This document shows positions 42,821 through 51,837 of a DNA stretch of 64,000 nucleotides, piece by piece; positions within the stretch are counted from its first letter, which is position 1, and the number at the start of each line of letters is the position of its first letter. The notes under the pieces are model-generated. The model was not told the origin of the DNA. It saw only the letters and a list, made by a program, of their open reading frames with translations, and made no database searches. Made by a program: the position numbers and the translations under genes. This stretch comes from Blautia sp900556555. Its GTDB lineage: Bacteria; Bacillota; Clostridia; Lachnospirales; Lachnospiraceae. The stretch is from the NCBI GenBank assembly GCA_964250615.1, contig CAXUGM010000004.1. One strand, written 5' to 3'.

Positions 42821-44202
42821 TGAGCATACCACGTTTTTTGCTGACAGCGGGGGCAAGCGGAAGCGGGAAGACACTGATTACCTGTGGAATCCTTCAGGCA
42901 TTGCAGGACAGAGGTCTTACCGTTGCATCTTTTAAATGTGGGCCGGATTATATTGATCCTATGTTCCACACAAAGGTTCTGGGCACCAGATCCAGGAATC
43001 TGGATACCTTTTTTACCGATGCAGATACAACCAGATATTTACTGGAGCGAAACAGCAAAGACTGTGATGTTGCTGTGATGGAAGGGGTAATGGGATACTA
43101 TGATGGTGTGGGTGGAAATACCAGCAAAGCCAGTGCCTATGAACTGGCAAACATCACACGTACACCCGCAGTGCTCATAGTTAATTGCAAGGGAATGAGC
43201 GTTTCTATCCTTCCCTATATCAAAGGATTCGCAGAGTTTAAGAAGGACAGTAATATCCAGGGAGTTTTGTTAAATCAGATGTCCCCCATGCTGTACCCGA
43301 GAGTAAAAAAGATGATAGAGGATGAGCTGGGAGTCTCCGTATATGGGTATGTTCCCAAGGTAGAAGACTGTGTAATAGAAAGCCGTCATCTTGGTCTGGT
43401 TTTGCCGGGAGAAATTGCCGGATTCCGGGAAAAATTAAAAAAACTAGCGGAAATTCTGGAAAAGACTGTAGATTTAGACAGGCTTCTAAAATTGGGAAAA
43501 ACAGCTCCTGCACTGCCTATAAGTAAAGAGACAGAACAAAATTTTCTGGTTTCCCAAGACAGGAAGACTCCTCTTCGGATTGGTGTGGCTCTTGACGAAG
43601 CTTTTTGTTTCATGTATGAAGATAATCTGCAGTTTTTACGTGACCGGGGTGCAGAACTGGTATTTTTTTCTCCTATCCGTGAGAAGCGCCTGCCCAAAAA
43701 TCTGGATGGCCTTCTTTTATACGGTGGCTATCCGGAATTATCCGGTAAACTGCTGGAAGAGAATGCTCAGATGAGAGAAGAAATCAAAGAGGCTTTAGAG
43801 CATCATATGCCTGTGATGGCAGAGTGCGGGGGCTTTATGTACCTCCACGAATTTTTTGAAACTATGGAAGGGGAACTTTGTCATGGAGTGGGAGTGATAA
43901 AAGGAACTGCTTATCGTACACCAAAACTTTCCCGCTTCGGATATATAGAAGTACAAAGCAAAACAGGGAAATTATTCGGTAGGGAGACAGGCATCAGTCC
44001 TGCACATGAATTTCATTATTTTGATTCCGAAAACAGCGGAAAAGACTGTTTTGCCCAAAAGCCGGGCAGCAGCAGAGGCTGGGAGTGTCTTCATTGCACA
44101 GACACTATGCTGGCAGGATTTCCACATTTTTATTATTACGGGAATCCAAAACTTGCAGAAGCTTATTTGGACTGCTGCAAGGATTATCAAAAGCAAAGAT
44201 AA
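42817..44202 (+). CDS. cbiA: Cobyrinate a,c-diamide synthase
   Basis: CbiA amidates the a and c side chains using glutamine and ATP. The 461 residues start with the dethiobiotin-synthetase-like ATP domain (LTAGASGSGKTLITCGILQAL, KCGPDYIDPMFH, VMEGVMGYYDGVGG). They end with a class-I glutamine amidotransferase domain (YGGYPEL, MAECGGFMYL with the catalytic Cys, HEFHY). The ATG at 42817 follows AGGAGG by 6 bases and overlaps the preceding stop. Confidence 0.95.
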   Translation: MMSIPRFLLTAGASGSGKTLITCGILQALQDRGLTVASFKCGPDYIDPMFHTKVLGTRSRNLDTFFTDADTTRYLLERNSKDCDVAVMEGVMGYYDGVGGNTSKASAYELANITRTPAVLIVNCKGMSVSILPYIKGFAEFKKDSNIQGVLLNQMSPMLYPRVKKMIEDELGVSVYGYVPKVEDCVIESRHLGLVLPGEIAGFREKLKKLAEILEKTVDLDRLLKLGKTAPALPISKETEQNFLVSQDRKTPLRIGVALDEAFCFMYEDNLQFLRDRGAELVFFSPIREKRLPKNLDGLLLYGGYPELSGKLLEENAQMREEIKEALEHHMPVMAECGGFMYLHEFFETMEGELCHGVGVIKGTAYRTPKLSRFGYIEVQSKTGKLFGRETGISPAHEFHYFDSENSGKDCFAQKPGSSRGWECLHCTDTMLAGFPHFYYYGNPKLAEAYLDCCKDYQKQR

Positions 44203-44216
44203 GAGGAGGCTGCAAG

Positions 44217-45266
44217 ATGAATTTACAGGAAACAATAGAAAAAATCAAACCACTGGATGAGAAAGCTATGGAATGTACCAGAAACCGCTGGGACAGCATT
44301 GCCCATCCTCTTCACAGTCTGGGAAAACTGGAAGACATGGTGGTTCAGATTGCCGGAATCACAGGAAACCCAGATGTAGATGTACAAAAACGTGTACTGG
44401 TTCCCATGTGTGCAGATAATGGAGTAGTAGAAGAAGGGATTACCCAGACCGGACAGGAAGTCACAGCCCTGGTAGCAGAGAATTTTCTCTGTACAAAAGC
44501 AGCATCCAGTATTATGTGCAAAAGTGTAAAATGCGATATATTTCCTGTAGATGTAGGAATTGCAGCAGATGTCAGTATTCTGAACAGAAAGATTGCTTAT
44601 GGAACAAAAAATATGACCAAAGAACCTGCCATGAGCAGAGAAGAAGCAGTAAAAGCTATTGAAACCGGAATCGAAGTGGCCAAGATGATGAAAGAAAAAG
44701 GATATCAGATTCTTGCTACCGGTGAAATGGGTATCGGGAACACCACGACCAGCAGTGCTGTGGCAGCGGTACTTCTGGGACTTCCTGTGGAAACCATGAC
44801 AGGAAGAGGGGCAGGTCTGTCAACAGATGGTTTAAACAGAAAAATCCAAGCTATCAAAAAGGCAATCGCACTGCATCATCCTGATAAGCATGACCCGGTT
44901 GATGTACTGGCGAAAGTGGGCGGTTTTGATATTGCCGCTATTGCAGGCCTGTTTTTGGGCGGTGCAGCTCTTCAGATGCCGGTGGTCATTGATGGTGTGA
45001 TTTCTGCAACAGGTGCGTTGGCAGCAGCATGTCTCTGTCCTTTGAGCAAGGACTATATGCTTGCCTCCCATGTGTCCAAGGAACCGGCAGGAGCTTTGCT
45101 TTTAGAGGCACTTGGAAAAGAAGCACCTCTGCATTGTGATATGTGCCTTGGTGAAGGAACCGGCGGATTGAATCTGTTTCCGCTTTTAGATACGGGTCTT
45201 GCAGTCTATCATGGAATGGGAGATTTCGGTAAATGGGGCATGGATGCATATGAACATTTAGAGTAG
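44217..45266 (+). CDS. cobT: Nicotinate-nucleotide-dimethylbenzimidazole phosphoribosyltransferase
   Basis: CobT activates the lower ligand base (5,6-dimethylbenzimidazole or another base) as an alpha-riboside phosphate. The 349 residues have RNRWDSIAHPLHSLGKLED, MCADNGVVEEGITQTGQEVTA, LATGEMGIGNTTTSSAV, GRGAGLSTDGL and the C-terminal LGEGTGGLN, where Glu is the catalytic base. No bza genes for anaerobic DMB synthesis are in the window, so the natural base is unknown. The ATG at 44217 follows AGAGGAGG. Confidence 0.95.
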   Translation: MNLQETIEKIKPLDEKAMECTRNRWDSIAHPLHSLGKLEDMVVQIAGITGNPDVDVQKRVLVPMCADNGVVEEGITQTGQEVTALVAENFLCTKAASSIMCKSVKCDIFPVDVGIAADVSILNRKIAYGTKNMTKEPAMSREEAVKAIETGIEVAKMMKEKGYQILATGEMGIGNTTTSSAVAAVLLGLPVETMTGRGAGLSTDGLNRKIQAIKKAIALHHPDKHDPVDVLAKVGGFDIAAIAGLFLGGAALQMPVVIDGVISATGALAAACLCPLSKDYMLASHVSKEPAGALLLEALGKEAPLHCDMCLGEGTGGLNLFPLLDTGLAVYHGMGDFGKWGMDAYEHLE

Positions 45267-45276
45267 AGGGGAAGAG

Positions 45277-45837
45277 ATGATCACAGTAATTACCGGAGGA
45301 AGCGGAAGTGGAAAATCAGCTTATGCGGAGCAGATGGTTCTTGAGGCCGGAGATTGGAACCGGATTTATATTGCTACCATGTTTCCTTTTGATGAAGAAA
45401 GCCATAGGAGAATTGCACGTCACCGGGCAATGCGGGCAGAGAAAAAATTTACAACACTGGAGTGTTATACAGGACTGAAACACCTGAAAATCCTGGAACA
45501 TTCCTGTGTGTTGTTAGAGTGTATGTCAAATCTGACTGCCAATGAAATGTTCCAGGAAAACGGAGCCGGAATCCATACAGTGGAAGCTGTTTTAGAAGGG
45601 GTACAGAATCTTGCAAAGCAGGCAGAGCAGCTTATCATTGTGACCAATGAGATATTTTCTGATGGAATAGAATATGATGCGGAAACGAAGACCTATCAAA
45701 AATATCTGGGTGAGATCAATCAGCAACTGGCGAAATGGGCTTCCCAGGTCACAGAGGTAGTCTATGGAATTCCGGTGCACTGGAAAAAGAAAGACAAAGA
45801 AGGACAGAAAAATGAAACGATTATGGAACAGCTTTAA
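45277..45837 (+). CDS. cobU: Adenosylcobinamide kinase / adenosylcobinamide-phosphate guanylyltransferase
   Basis: CobU phosphorylates adenosylcobinamide and transfers GMP to it. The 186-residue protein has the P-loop ITGGSGSGKSAYAEQ, the RIARHRAMR motif with the His that forms the GMP intermediate, and VTNEIFSDGIEYDAETKTYQ (partial motif for the C-terminal part). It is followed by cobS, its downstream enzyme, with a 26-base overlap. Confidence 0.93.
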   Translation: MITVITGGSGSGKSAYAEQMVLEAGDWNRIYIATMFPFDEESHRRIARHRAMRAEKKFTTLECYTGLKHLKILEHSCVLLECMSNLTANEMFQENGAGIHTVEAVLEGVQNLAKQAEQLIIVTNEIFSDGIEYDAETKTYQKYLGEINQQLAKWASQVTEVVYGIPVHWKKKDKEGQKNETIMEQL

Positions 45838-46585
45838 AATCGCATTTTCGATGTATTCGAAAATTCCTATGCCACAAAGCGATTGGAAAAAAGAAAATAT
45901 GCGGTATATCATGTGCTTTTTTCCTTTGATCGGACTGGTCATCGGCGGTCTGACTATGGCGTGGGGGATATGGGGAAGTATGCTTGTAAAAAGCAGGCTT
46001 TTCTATACCATCATTCTGGTACTGATTCCTGTCCTGGTTACAGGGGGAATCCATTTGGATGGGTTGCTGGATACAGCAGATGCACTGAATTCCTATCAGC
46101 CCAGGGAGAAAAAACTGGAAATACTGAAAGACTCTAATTCCGGAGCTTTTGCCATTATTACAGCCATGGTATATTTTTTGTTATATTTAGGAATTTACAG
46201 TGAAGTTACGAAGAAAAGTCTGCCTGTAATCTGCCTTGGATTCATTTTGTCCAGAGCCATGGGAGCTTTTTCTATTGCAGCGTTTCCCATGGCAAAAAAC
46301 ACAGGACTTGCAGCAGCTTTTTCCGATGGAGCACAGAAAAAATGTGTGAAGATAACCTCTGTCATCTATGCAGTGATAATCTTCATTCTGATGCTGGCAT
46401 ATGACCCGGTGATTGGCATGTGCGTGACAGCAGGTGTGGCTTTGGAATATGTTTATTATTATAAAATGTCCTTAAAGGAATTTGGCGGCATCACAGGAGA
46501 TTTAGCAGGATTTCATATGCAGATTAGTGAACTGGTGATTGCCTTTTCCTGTGTTGTGGGAGAAATTCTTTTACATATGATTTAG
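45812..46585 (+). CDS. cobS: Adenosylcobinamide-GDP ribazoletransferase (cobalamin synthase)
   Basis: CobS joins adenosylcobinamide-GDP to alpha-ribazole (phosphate) in the membrane. The 257 residues are polytopic, with FSMYSKIPMP, the conserved acidic loop GGIHLDGLLDTADAL, and KLEILKDSNSGAFA. The start at 45812 lies inside cobU and follows AAGGA; the overlap suggests coupled translation. Confidence 0.94.
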   Translation: MKRLWNSFKIAFSMYSKIPMPQSDWKKENMRYIMCFFPLIGLVIGGLTMAWGIWGSMLVKSRLFYTIILVLIPVLVTGGIHLDGLLDTADALNSYQPREKKLEILKDSNSGAFAIITAMVYFLLYLGIYSEVTKKSLPVICLGFILSRAMGAFSIAAFPMAKNTGLAAAFSDGAQKKCVKITSVIYAVIIFILMLAYDPVIGMCVTAGVALEYVYYYKMSLKEFGGITGDLAGFHMQISELVIAFSCVVGEILLHMI

Positions 46586-46597
46586 AGGAGAACAGTT

Positions 46598-46984
46598 ATG
46601 AAACTTGTCATTGGCGGTGCGTTTCAAGGAAAAAAAGAGTATGTGAAACAGCACCTGAACATAAAAGAAGAGGACATGGAAGATGGAAAAGATGCTTCCT
46701 GTGAGGCACTTTTTCATTGTAAATGTATCTATCATTTTCATGAATGGATTAAAAAAGGAATGCAGGAAAACTGGGATTTTGCGAATCTGGCAGAAGAACT
46801 TTTAAAACGGAATCCAGAACTCATTATCATTACAAATGAACTGGGATATGGAGTGGTTCCTGTGGATGCCTTTGACCGGGCTTACCGGGAAACAACAGGA
46901 CGGATTTGTACAGAAATAGCAGCCAGATGTGAGCAGGTAATCCGTATATCCTGTGGACTTGGGATGGTGATAAAAGATGCTTGA
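46598..46984 (+). CDS. Short CobU-like protein with altered P-loop
   Basis: The 128-residue protein resembles CobU: it ends with NELGYGVVPVDAFDRAYRETTGRI (a CobU C-terminal motif, quoted only in part as NELGYGVVP and RAYRETTGR). The phosphate loop, usually GGxxSGKS, here reads GGAFQGKKEYV. The central RHR motif with the guanylylated His is missing. It cannot be a full kinase/guanylyltransferase by motif. It lies between cobS and cobC, and a separate full-length cobU is 760 bases upstream. It may be a regulatory or partner subunit; function unknown. Confidence 0.75.
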   Translation: MKLVIGGAFQGKKEYVKQHLNIKEEDMEDGKDASCEALFHCKCIYHFHEWIKKGMQENWDFANLAEELLKRNPELIIITNELGYGVVPVDAFDRAYRETTGRICTEIAARCEQVIRISCGLGMVIKDA

Positions 46985-47570
46985 AATCCTTTTGATCCGC
47001 CATGGAAAAACGTATGGGAATACCAGTGGAAGATATATCGGGGGAAAGACAGATGAGTCTCTGTGCGAAGAAGGAATCCGTCTTCTGGGGGAAAGACAGT
47101 ATCCGGAAGTCTCTTATCTTTATGCAAGCCCCATGAAACGTTGTCTTGAGACAGCACGGCTTTTGTATCCAGATATTCCCATACAAGTAAATGAGAAGTT
47201 AAGAGAATGTGATTTTGGCGTTTTTGAAAACAAAAATTATATAGAATTGACAGGAAATCCAGAATATCAGGCATGGATTGACAGTCAGGGGACACTTCCT
47301 TTCCCGGAAGGCGAATCTTCAGAAGAATTTCAGAACAGATGTGCAAAGGGATTTGCCGCCTGTGTGGAAGATGCTTTTTTACACAACCGTACAAGAATCG
47401 GCATGGTGGTTCATGGGGGAACCATCATGAGTATTTTATCACAATATGCACTGCCAAGAGGAAATTACTTTCAATGGCAGATTCAGAATGGTGAATATTA
47501 TCAATTGACACTGGAATCTTCTGTCTGGGAAAAGGAGAGAAGAATCAGTTCTGTGAAGAAAGGACTATAG
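46977..47570 (+). CDS. cobC: Alpha-ribazole phosphatase-like histidine phosphatase
   Basis: CobC removes the phosphate from alpha-ribazole-5'-phosphate or adenosylcobalamin-5'-phosphate. The 197 residues have the histidine-phosphatase motif LIRHGKTYGN at the N-terminus, LYASPMKRCLETARLL, and the second catalytic His in MVVHGGTIMS. The role is assigned by family and by its place in the operon. It overlaps the CobU-like gene by 8 bases. Confidence 0.88.
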   Translation: MLEILLIRHGKTYGNTSGRYIGGKTDESLCEEGIRLLGERQYPEVSYLYASPMKRCLETARLLYPDIPIQVNEKLRECDFGVFENKNYIELTGNPEYQAWIDSQGTLPFPEGESSEEFQNRCAKGFAACVEDAFLHNRTRIGMVVHGGTIMSILSQYALPRGNYFQWQIQNGEYYQLTLESSVWEKERRISSVKKGL

Positions 47571-47574
47571 AGAA

Positions 47575-48555
47575 ATGATAAAGTGGACTGCATTAGCCCT
47601 GGTTTTGGGCTTTTTCATAGATTTGCTGGTGGGAGATCCAAGATGGCTGTATCACCCGGTACGGATCATTGGGCATGGAATTTCCTTTTTGGAAAAATAT
47701 CTGAGAACATGTTTCCCGGATACAGAAAAAGGACAGCGGGGAGCAGGCTTTGTGCTGGTGCTTCTCATCTGTGTGGGGAGTGCCGGAATCCCTTTTGGTA
47801 TCCTGTATCTGGCATACAAGATTCATGTAGTTCTGGGGGTGTGTCTGGAGACAGTGATGTGCTATCAGATGCTGGCAGTGAAATCGCTGAAAGATGAAAG
47901 TATGCGGGTATTTGAAGAACTGAAAAAAGGAGATTTAGAAGGAGCGAGATACGCTGTTTCTATGATCGTAGGAAGAGATACCAAGGCATTAGACGAGGCG
48001 GGAGTTACCAAAGCTGCTGTGGAAACCGTGGCAGAAAATACTTCCGATGGCATCATTGCACCGCTTTTTTATATGGCAATAGGCGGACCTGTCCTGATGT
48101 TTTTCTATAAAGGAGTCAATACCATGGATTCCATGGTGGGATATAAGAATGAAAAGTATTTGAATTTTGGGCGTTATGCTGCAAAGTTCGATGATATCAT
48201 GAATTACATACCAGCCCGTATCTCCGCATGGCTGATGATCGCGGCTTCTTATGTGTGTGGTTTTGACGGGAAAAACGCAGCAAAAATATATAAAAGAGAC
48301 CGTTACAACCATGCAAGCCCGAATTCCGCTCAGACAGAAGCTGTGATGGCTGGAGCACTGGACATTCAGTTAGCTGGAAATGCTTATTATTTCGGAAAAT
48401 TATACGAAAAGCCCACCATAGGAGACAATATCCGGCCAGTAGAAAGCCAGGATATCAAAAGAGCAAACCGTCTTTTGTATGTAAGTGCTGCTATGGCAGT
48501 GGCCTTGTTTGCAGGTATCAGATGGTTGATCCAGGGTCTGATCATTTTGTTGTAA
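47575..48555 (+). CDS. cbiB: Adenosylcobinamide-phosphate synthase
   Basis: CbiB attaches the aminopropanol (phosphate) arm to adenosylcobyric acid. The 326-residue membrane protein has FFIDLLVGDPRWLYHPVRIIG at the start, SMIVGRDTKALDEAGVTKAAVET-type sequence, NTSDGIIAPLFYMAIGG and NHASPNSAQTEAVMAGALDIQL (partial motif). It is followed by cobD, which makes its aminopropanol-phosphate substrate. Confidence 0.95.
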   Translation: MIKWTALALVLGFFIDLLVGDPRWLYHPVRIIGHGISFLEKYLRTCFPDTEKGQRGAGFVLVLLICVGSAGIPFGILYLAYKIHVVLGVCLETVMCYQMLAVKSLKDESMRVFEELKKGDLEGARYAVSMIVGRDTKALDEAGVTKAAVETVAENTSDGIIAPLFYMAIGGPVLMFFYKGVNTMDSMVGYKNEKYLNFGRYAAKFDDIMNYIPARISAWLMIAASYVCGFDGKNAAKIYKRDRYNHASPNSAQTEAVMAGALDIQLAGNAYYFGKLYEKPTIGDNIRPVESQDIKRANRLLYVSAAMAVALFAGIRWLIQGLIILL

Positions 48556-48566
48556 AGGAGAATATT

Positions 48567-49610
48567 ATGGGTAAAAAACATATACATGGAGGAGATGTTT
48601 ACCGCTATCCTGATGTGATTGATTTTTCATCAAACTGTAACCCTTATGGAATGCCAAAAGGGGTAAAAAAAGCAGTGTCGGATGCCATTGAGCAGGCAGA
48701 GCATTATCCTGATGTGCAGTGTGAAAAGCTCAGAAGAGCTCTGGAACGGGAAGAACAGGTTTCCTACGAACAGATTATCTGCGGCAATGGTGCAGCGGAC
48801 CTGATCTTTGGACTGGTGCTGTCAAAAAAGCCAAAACGTGCCCTTATACCTGCACCGACTTTTGCTGAATATCAGCAGGCTTTAGAGAGTGTAGAGTGTG
48901 AAGTATGCTATGCTTATTTAGATGAAAAAGATGGTTTTCTTCCAGGAAATGAGTTCTTAGAGCGTATTACAGAGGACTTCGATATGGTCTTTTTCTGTAA
49001 TCCAAACAATCCAACAGGAGTTTTAGTGAATCAGAATTACTTAATAAAACTGGCAGAAAAATGCCGGGACTGCGGTGTCTTTCTGGTGTTAGATGAATGT
49101 TTCCTTGATTTTACAGACCAGCAGGAATCTTATACCATGAAGCCTTTTCTGGAAGAATTTCCGGGATTGTTTTTGCTGAAAGCATTTACAAAAAAATATG
49201 CGATGCCGGGACTGCGGCTGGGCTATGGACTTTGCAGTGATCAAGATGTACTGGAAAAAATGGAAGCTGTCATGCAGCCCTGGAATGTGTCTGTGCTTGC
49301 CCAGGAAGCCGGAAGGGCAGCACTAAAAGAAGCAGGATATGTAAAAGAAACCATGGAAAAAATTCGCAGGGAGAAGATTTATCTTCTGGAAAATCTGAAA
49401 GAACTCCCACTGAAAATTTATGCTTCGAAAGCAAATTATATCTTTTTTTACGGACCTGAAAATTTTCAAAAACAGTGTCTGGAGCAAAAAATCTATATCC
49501 GGGACTGTAGTAATTATGAGGGGCTTGGAGCAGGATTTTACAGGATTTCAGTGCGGACAAGAGAAGAAAATGAAGCACTGCTTCAGGCTTTCAAGAGGCT
49601 ATTAGAGTGA
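48567..49610 (+). CDS. cobD: Threonine-phosphate decarboxylase
   Basis: CobD is a PLP enzyme that decarboxylates threonine phosphate to (R)-1-amino-2-propanol phosphate. The 347 residues follow the aspartate-aminotransferase fold: HGGDVYRYP, FSSNCNPYGMP, FCNPNNPTG, LDECFLDF, and the PLP lysine region KAFTKKYAMPGLRLGYG. The start at 48567 follows AAAGGAG; longer frames lie in cbiB. The order cbiB-cobD matches their consecutive roles. Confidence 0.93.
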   Translation: MGKKHIHGGDVYRYPDVIDFSSNCNPYGMPKGVKKAVSDAIEQAEHYPDVQCEKLRRALEREEQVSYEQIICGNGAADLIFGLVLSKKPKRALIPAPTFAEYQQALESVECEVCYAYLDEKDGFLPGNEFLERITEDFDMVFFCNPNNPTGVLVNQNYLIKLAEKCRDCGVFLVLDECFLDFTDQQESYTMKPFLEEFPGLFLLKAFTKKYAMPGLRLGYGLCSDQDVLEKMEAVMQPWNVSVLAQEAGRAALKEAGYVKETMEKIRREKIYLLENLKELPLKIYASKANYIFFYGPENFQKQCLEQKIYIRDCSNYEGLGAGFYRISVRTREENEALLQAFKRLLE

Positions 49611-49628
49611 GAAACAGGAGGATGTGTG

Positions 49629-51137
49629 ATGGCAAAAGCAATTATGATACAGGGCACAATGTCCAATGCAGGAAAAAGTCTTCTGGCAGCAGGACTGTGC
49701 AGAATTTTCAAACAGGATGGGTATAAAGTGGCACCCTTTAAGTCCCAAAATATGGCATTGAATTCCTTTATTACGAAAGAAGGACTGGAAATGGGCCGTG
49801 CACAGGTCATGCAGGCGGAGGCAGCAGGGATTCAGCCCTCTGTGCTCATGAACCCCATTCTTCTGAAGCCTACTAATGATGTGGGAAGCCAGGTCATTGT
49901 CAATGGAGAAGTCTTAGGAACCATGAGTGCCAGAGAGTATTTTCAATATAAAAAACAGTTGATTCCAAAAGTAATGGAAGCATATCATAAGCTGGAGGAA
50001 GAGTATGATATCATTGTCATTGAGGGAGCGGGAAGTCCTGCGGAAATCAACCTCAAGCAGGAAGATATTGTGAATATGGGAATGGCGAAACAGGCCAAGG
50101 CACCGGTTCTGCTGGTAGGTGACATTGACAGAGGGGGAGTTTTTGCACAATTGGTTGGAACCATCATGCTCCTGGAAAAAGAAGAGCAGGAAATGGTAAA
50201 AGGAATGATCATCAATAAATTCCGTGGAGATAAAACCATACTGGATCCGGGTGTTGTGGCTCTAGAGGAAAAAACGGGAATTCCTGTAGTAGGGGTAGCA
50301 CCGTACATGGAATTAGAAGTTGAGGATGAGGACAGTTTGACAGAACGGTTTTCCGGAAACCAGGAGGTAGGATTGATTGATATTGCGGTCATCCGGGTGC
50401 CGAGAATTTCTAATTTTACTGATTTCAATGCATTGGAAGTGATTCCAGGTGTTTCTGTAAGATATGTAAAACATCCGGGAGAATTGAAAAATCCGGACAT
50501 GATTATTCTTCCTGGAACAAAAAACACCATGGAGGATTTGCTTTGGATGCGTCAGAATGGACTGGAAGCTTCTATTTTAAAGAAAGCGTCAGAAGGAAAA
50601 ATCATCTTTGGTATTTGCGGAGGCTATCAGATGCTTGGAGAAACTCTGACAGACCCGGAAGGGGTGGAAGCCGGAGGCGAGATGAAGGGCATGGGATTGC
50701 TTCCTATGGATACAGTCTTTAAGGAGTCTAAAACAAGAACACGAGTGGAGGGGATTTTCCCTAAAGTAGACGGTGTCCTGAAAACATTGTCAGGTGCTTC
50801 CCTGGAAGGATACGAAATCCATATGGGAGAAAGTACATTAAAAGAAGGTGCTTCGGCATTTACAGAAATCACAGATTCTGTCACCGGAGCGACAAAGCCG
50901 GATGGAGCATACTGCGGACATGTATATGGCTCCTATGTCCATGGCATTTTTGACAGAGAAGAAGTGGCAAAGAGAATCGTAGAAGCCATTGGTGCAGAAA
51001 AGGGACTGGATGTTTCTCAAATGACAGGCGTGGATTTTGCCAGCTTCAAGGAGACTCAGTATGATAAACTGGCCAAGGGGTTAAGAGAACATCTTGACAT
51101 GAAGAAAATATATGAAATCTTGAACCAGGGTATATAA
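49629..51137 (+). CDS. cbiP: Cobyric acid synthase
   Basis: CbiP amidates four side chains (b, d, e, g) of adenosylcobyrinic a,c-diamide. The 502 residues start IMIQGTMSNAGKSLLAAGLCRI (P-loop domain), followed by FKSQNMALNSF and VIEGAGSPAEINL. They end with the amidotransferase domain with catalytic Cys in FGICGGYQMLG and the late GSYVHGIFD. The ATG at 49629 is 6 bases after AGGAGG. Confidence 0.95.
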   Translation: MAKAIMIQGTMSNAGKSLLAAGLCRIFKQDGYKVAPFKSQNMALNSFITKEGLEMGRAQVMQAEAAGIQPSVLMNPILLKPTNDVGSQVIVNGEVLGTMSAREYFQYKKQLIPKVMEAYHKLEEEYDIIVIEGAGSPAEINLKQEDIVNMGMAKQAKAPVLLVGDIDRGGVFAQLVGTIMLLEKEEQEMVKGMIINKFRGDKTILDPGVVALEEKTGIPVVGVAPYMELEVEDEDSLTERFSGNQEVGLIDIAVIRVPRISNFTDFNALEVIPGVSVRYVKHPGELKNPDMIILPGTKNTMEDLLWMRQNGLEASILKKASEGKIIFGICGGYQMLGETLTDPEGVEAGGEMKGMGLLPMDTVFKESKTRTRVEGIFPKVDGVLKTLSGASLEGYEIHMGESTLKEGASAFTEITDSVTGATKPDGAYCGHVYGSYVHGIFDREEVAKRIVEAIGAEKGLDVSQMTGVDFASFKETQYDKLAKGLREHLDMKKIYEILNQGI

Positions 51138-51156
51138 GAAGAAAGGCGGACTGAAG

Positions 51157-51807
51157 ATGAAGGTAGAACTGGAAAACGTGCAGCCAAGGGAAATAGAAAC
51201 CAGAAGTTTTGAGATAATTACCGAAGAGTTAGGAGACAAACCTCTGATTCCGGGGACAGAATTGATTGTAAAACGCTGTATTCACACCAGCGCAGATTTT
51301 GATTATGCAGACAATCTCTGTTTTTCTGAAAATGCTGTAGAAAAAGCTATTGAAGCAATAAAAAATGGTGCCTGCATTGTTACGGACACCCAGATGGCAA
51401 AAGCAGGTATTAATAAAAAGGCATTGGCAAAATACGGGGGAGAGGTATTTTGTTTTATGTCTGACGAAGATGTTGCCGAAAATGCGAAGAAACTTGGATG
51501 TACCAGGGCAACAGCCAGTATGGATAAGGCAGCAGCTATGGGGAAACCGTTGATTTTTGCGGTTGGAAATGCGCCTACAGCACTCGTTAGACTGTATGAA
51601 TTGATCCAGGAGAAAAAAATTTCACCATATTTGATAATAGGGGTTCCAGTTGGCTTCGTAAATGTGGTACAATCAAAGGAAATGATTATGGAAACACAGG
51701 TGCCGTATATTGTAGCCAGAGGAAGAAAAGGCGGAAGCAATATCGCTGCCTGCATCTGTAATGCATTGTTGTATATGATTGACAACGAAAGAGACTACTG
51801 GAAATAA
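51157..51807 (+). CDS. cbiC: Cobalt-precorrin-8 methylmutase
   Basis: CbiC moves a methyl group from C-11 to C-12 to give cobyrinic acid. The 216 residues have the catalytic-His segment VKRCIHTSADFDYADNL and the family motif VTDTQMAKAGI. A GNAPTALVRLYELI segment and VGFVNVVQSKE follow, with ARGRKGGSNIAACICNAL at the end. It acts before cbiA although it is encoded late in the operon. Confidence 0.95.
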   Translation: MKVELENVQPREIETRSFEIITEELGDKPLIPGTELIVKRCIHTSADFDYADNLCFSENAVEKAIEAIKNGACIVTDTQMAKAGINKKALAKYGGEVFCFMSDEDVAENAKKLGCTRATASMDKAAAMGKPLIFAVGNAPTALVRLYELIQEKKISPYLIIGVPVGFVNVVQSKEMIMETQVPYIVARGRKGGSNIAACICNALLYMIDNERDYWK

Positions 51808-51837
51808 TCCAGAGACGAGTATAAGAAGGGATTATCT

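Noticed and set aside
49985..50530. 181-residue minus-strand frame opposite cbiP
   Set aside because: Antisense shadow; the plus-strand gene is certain and complete.
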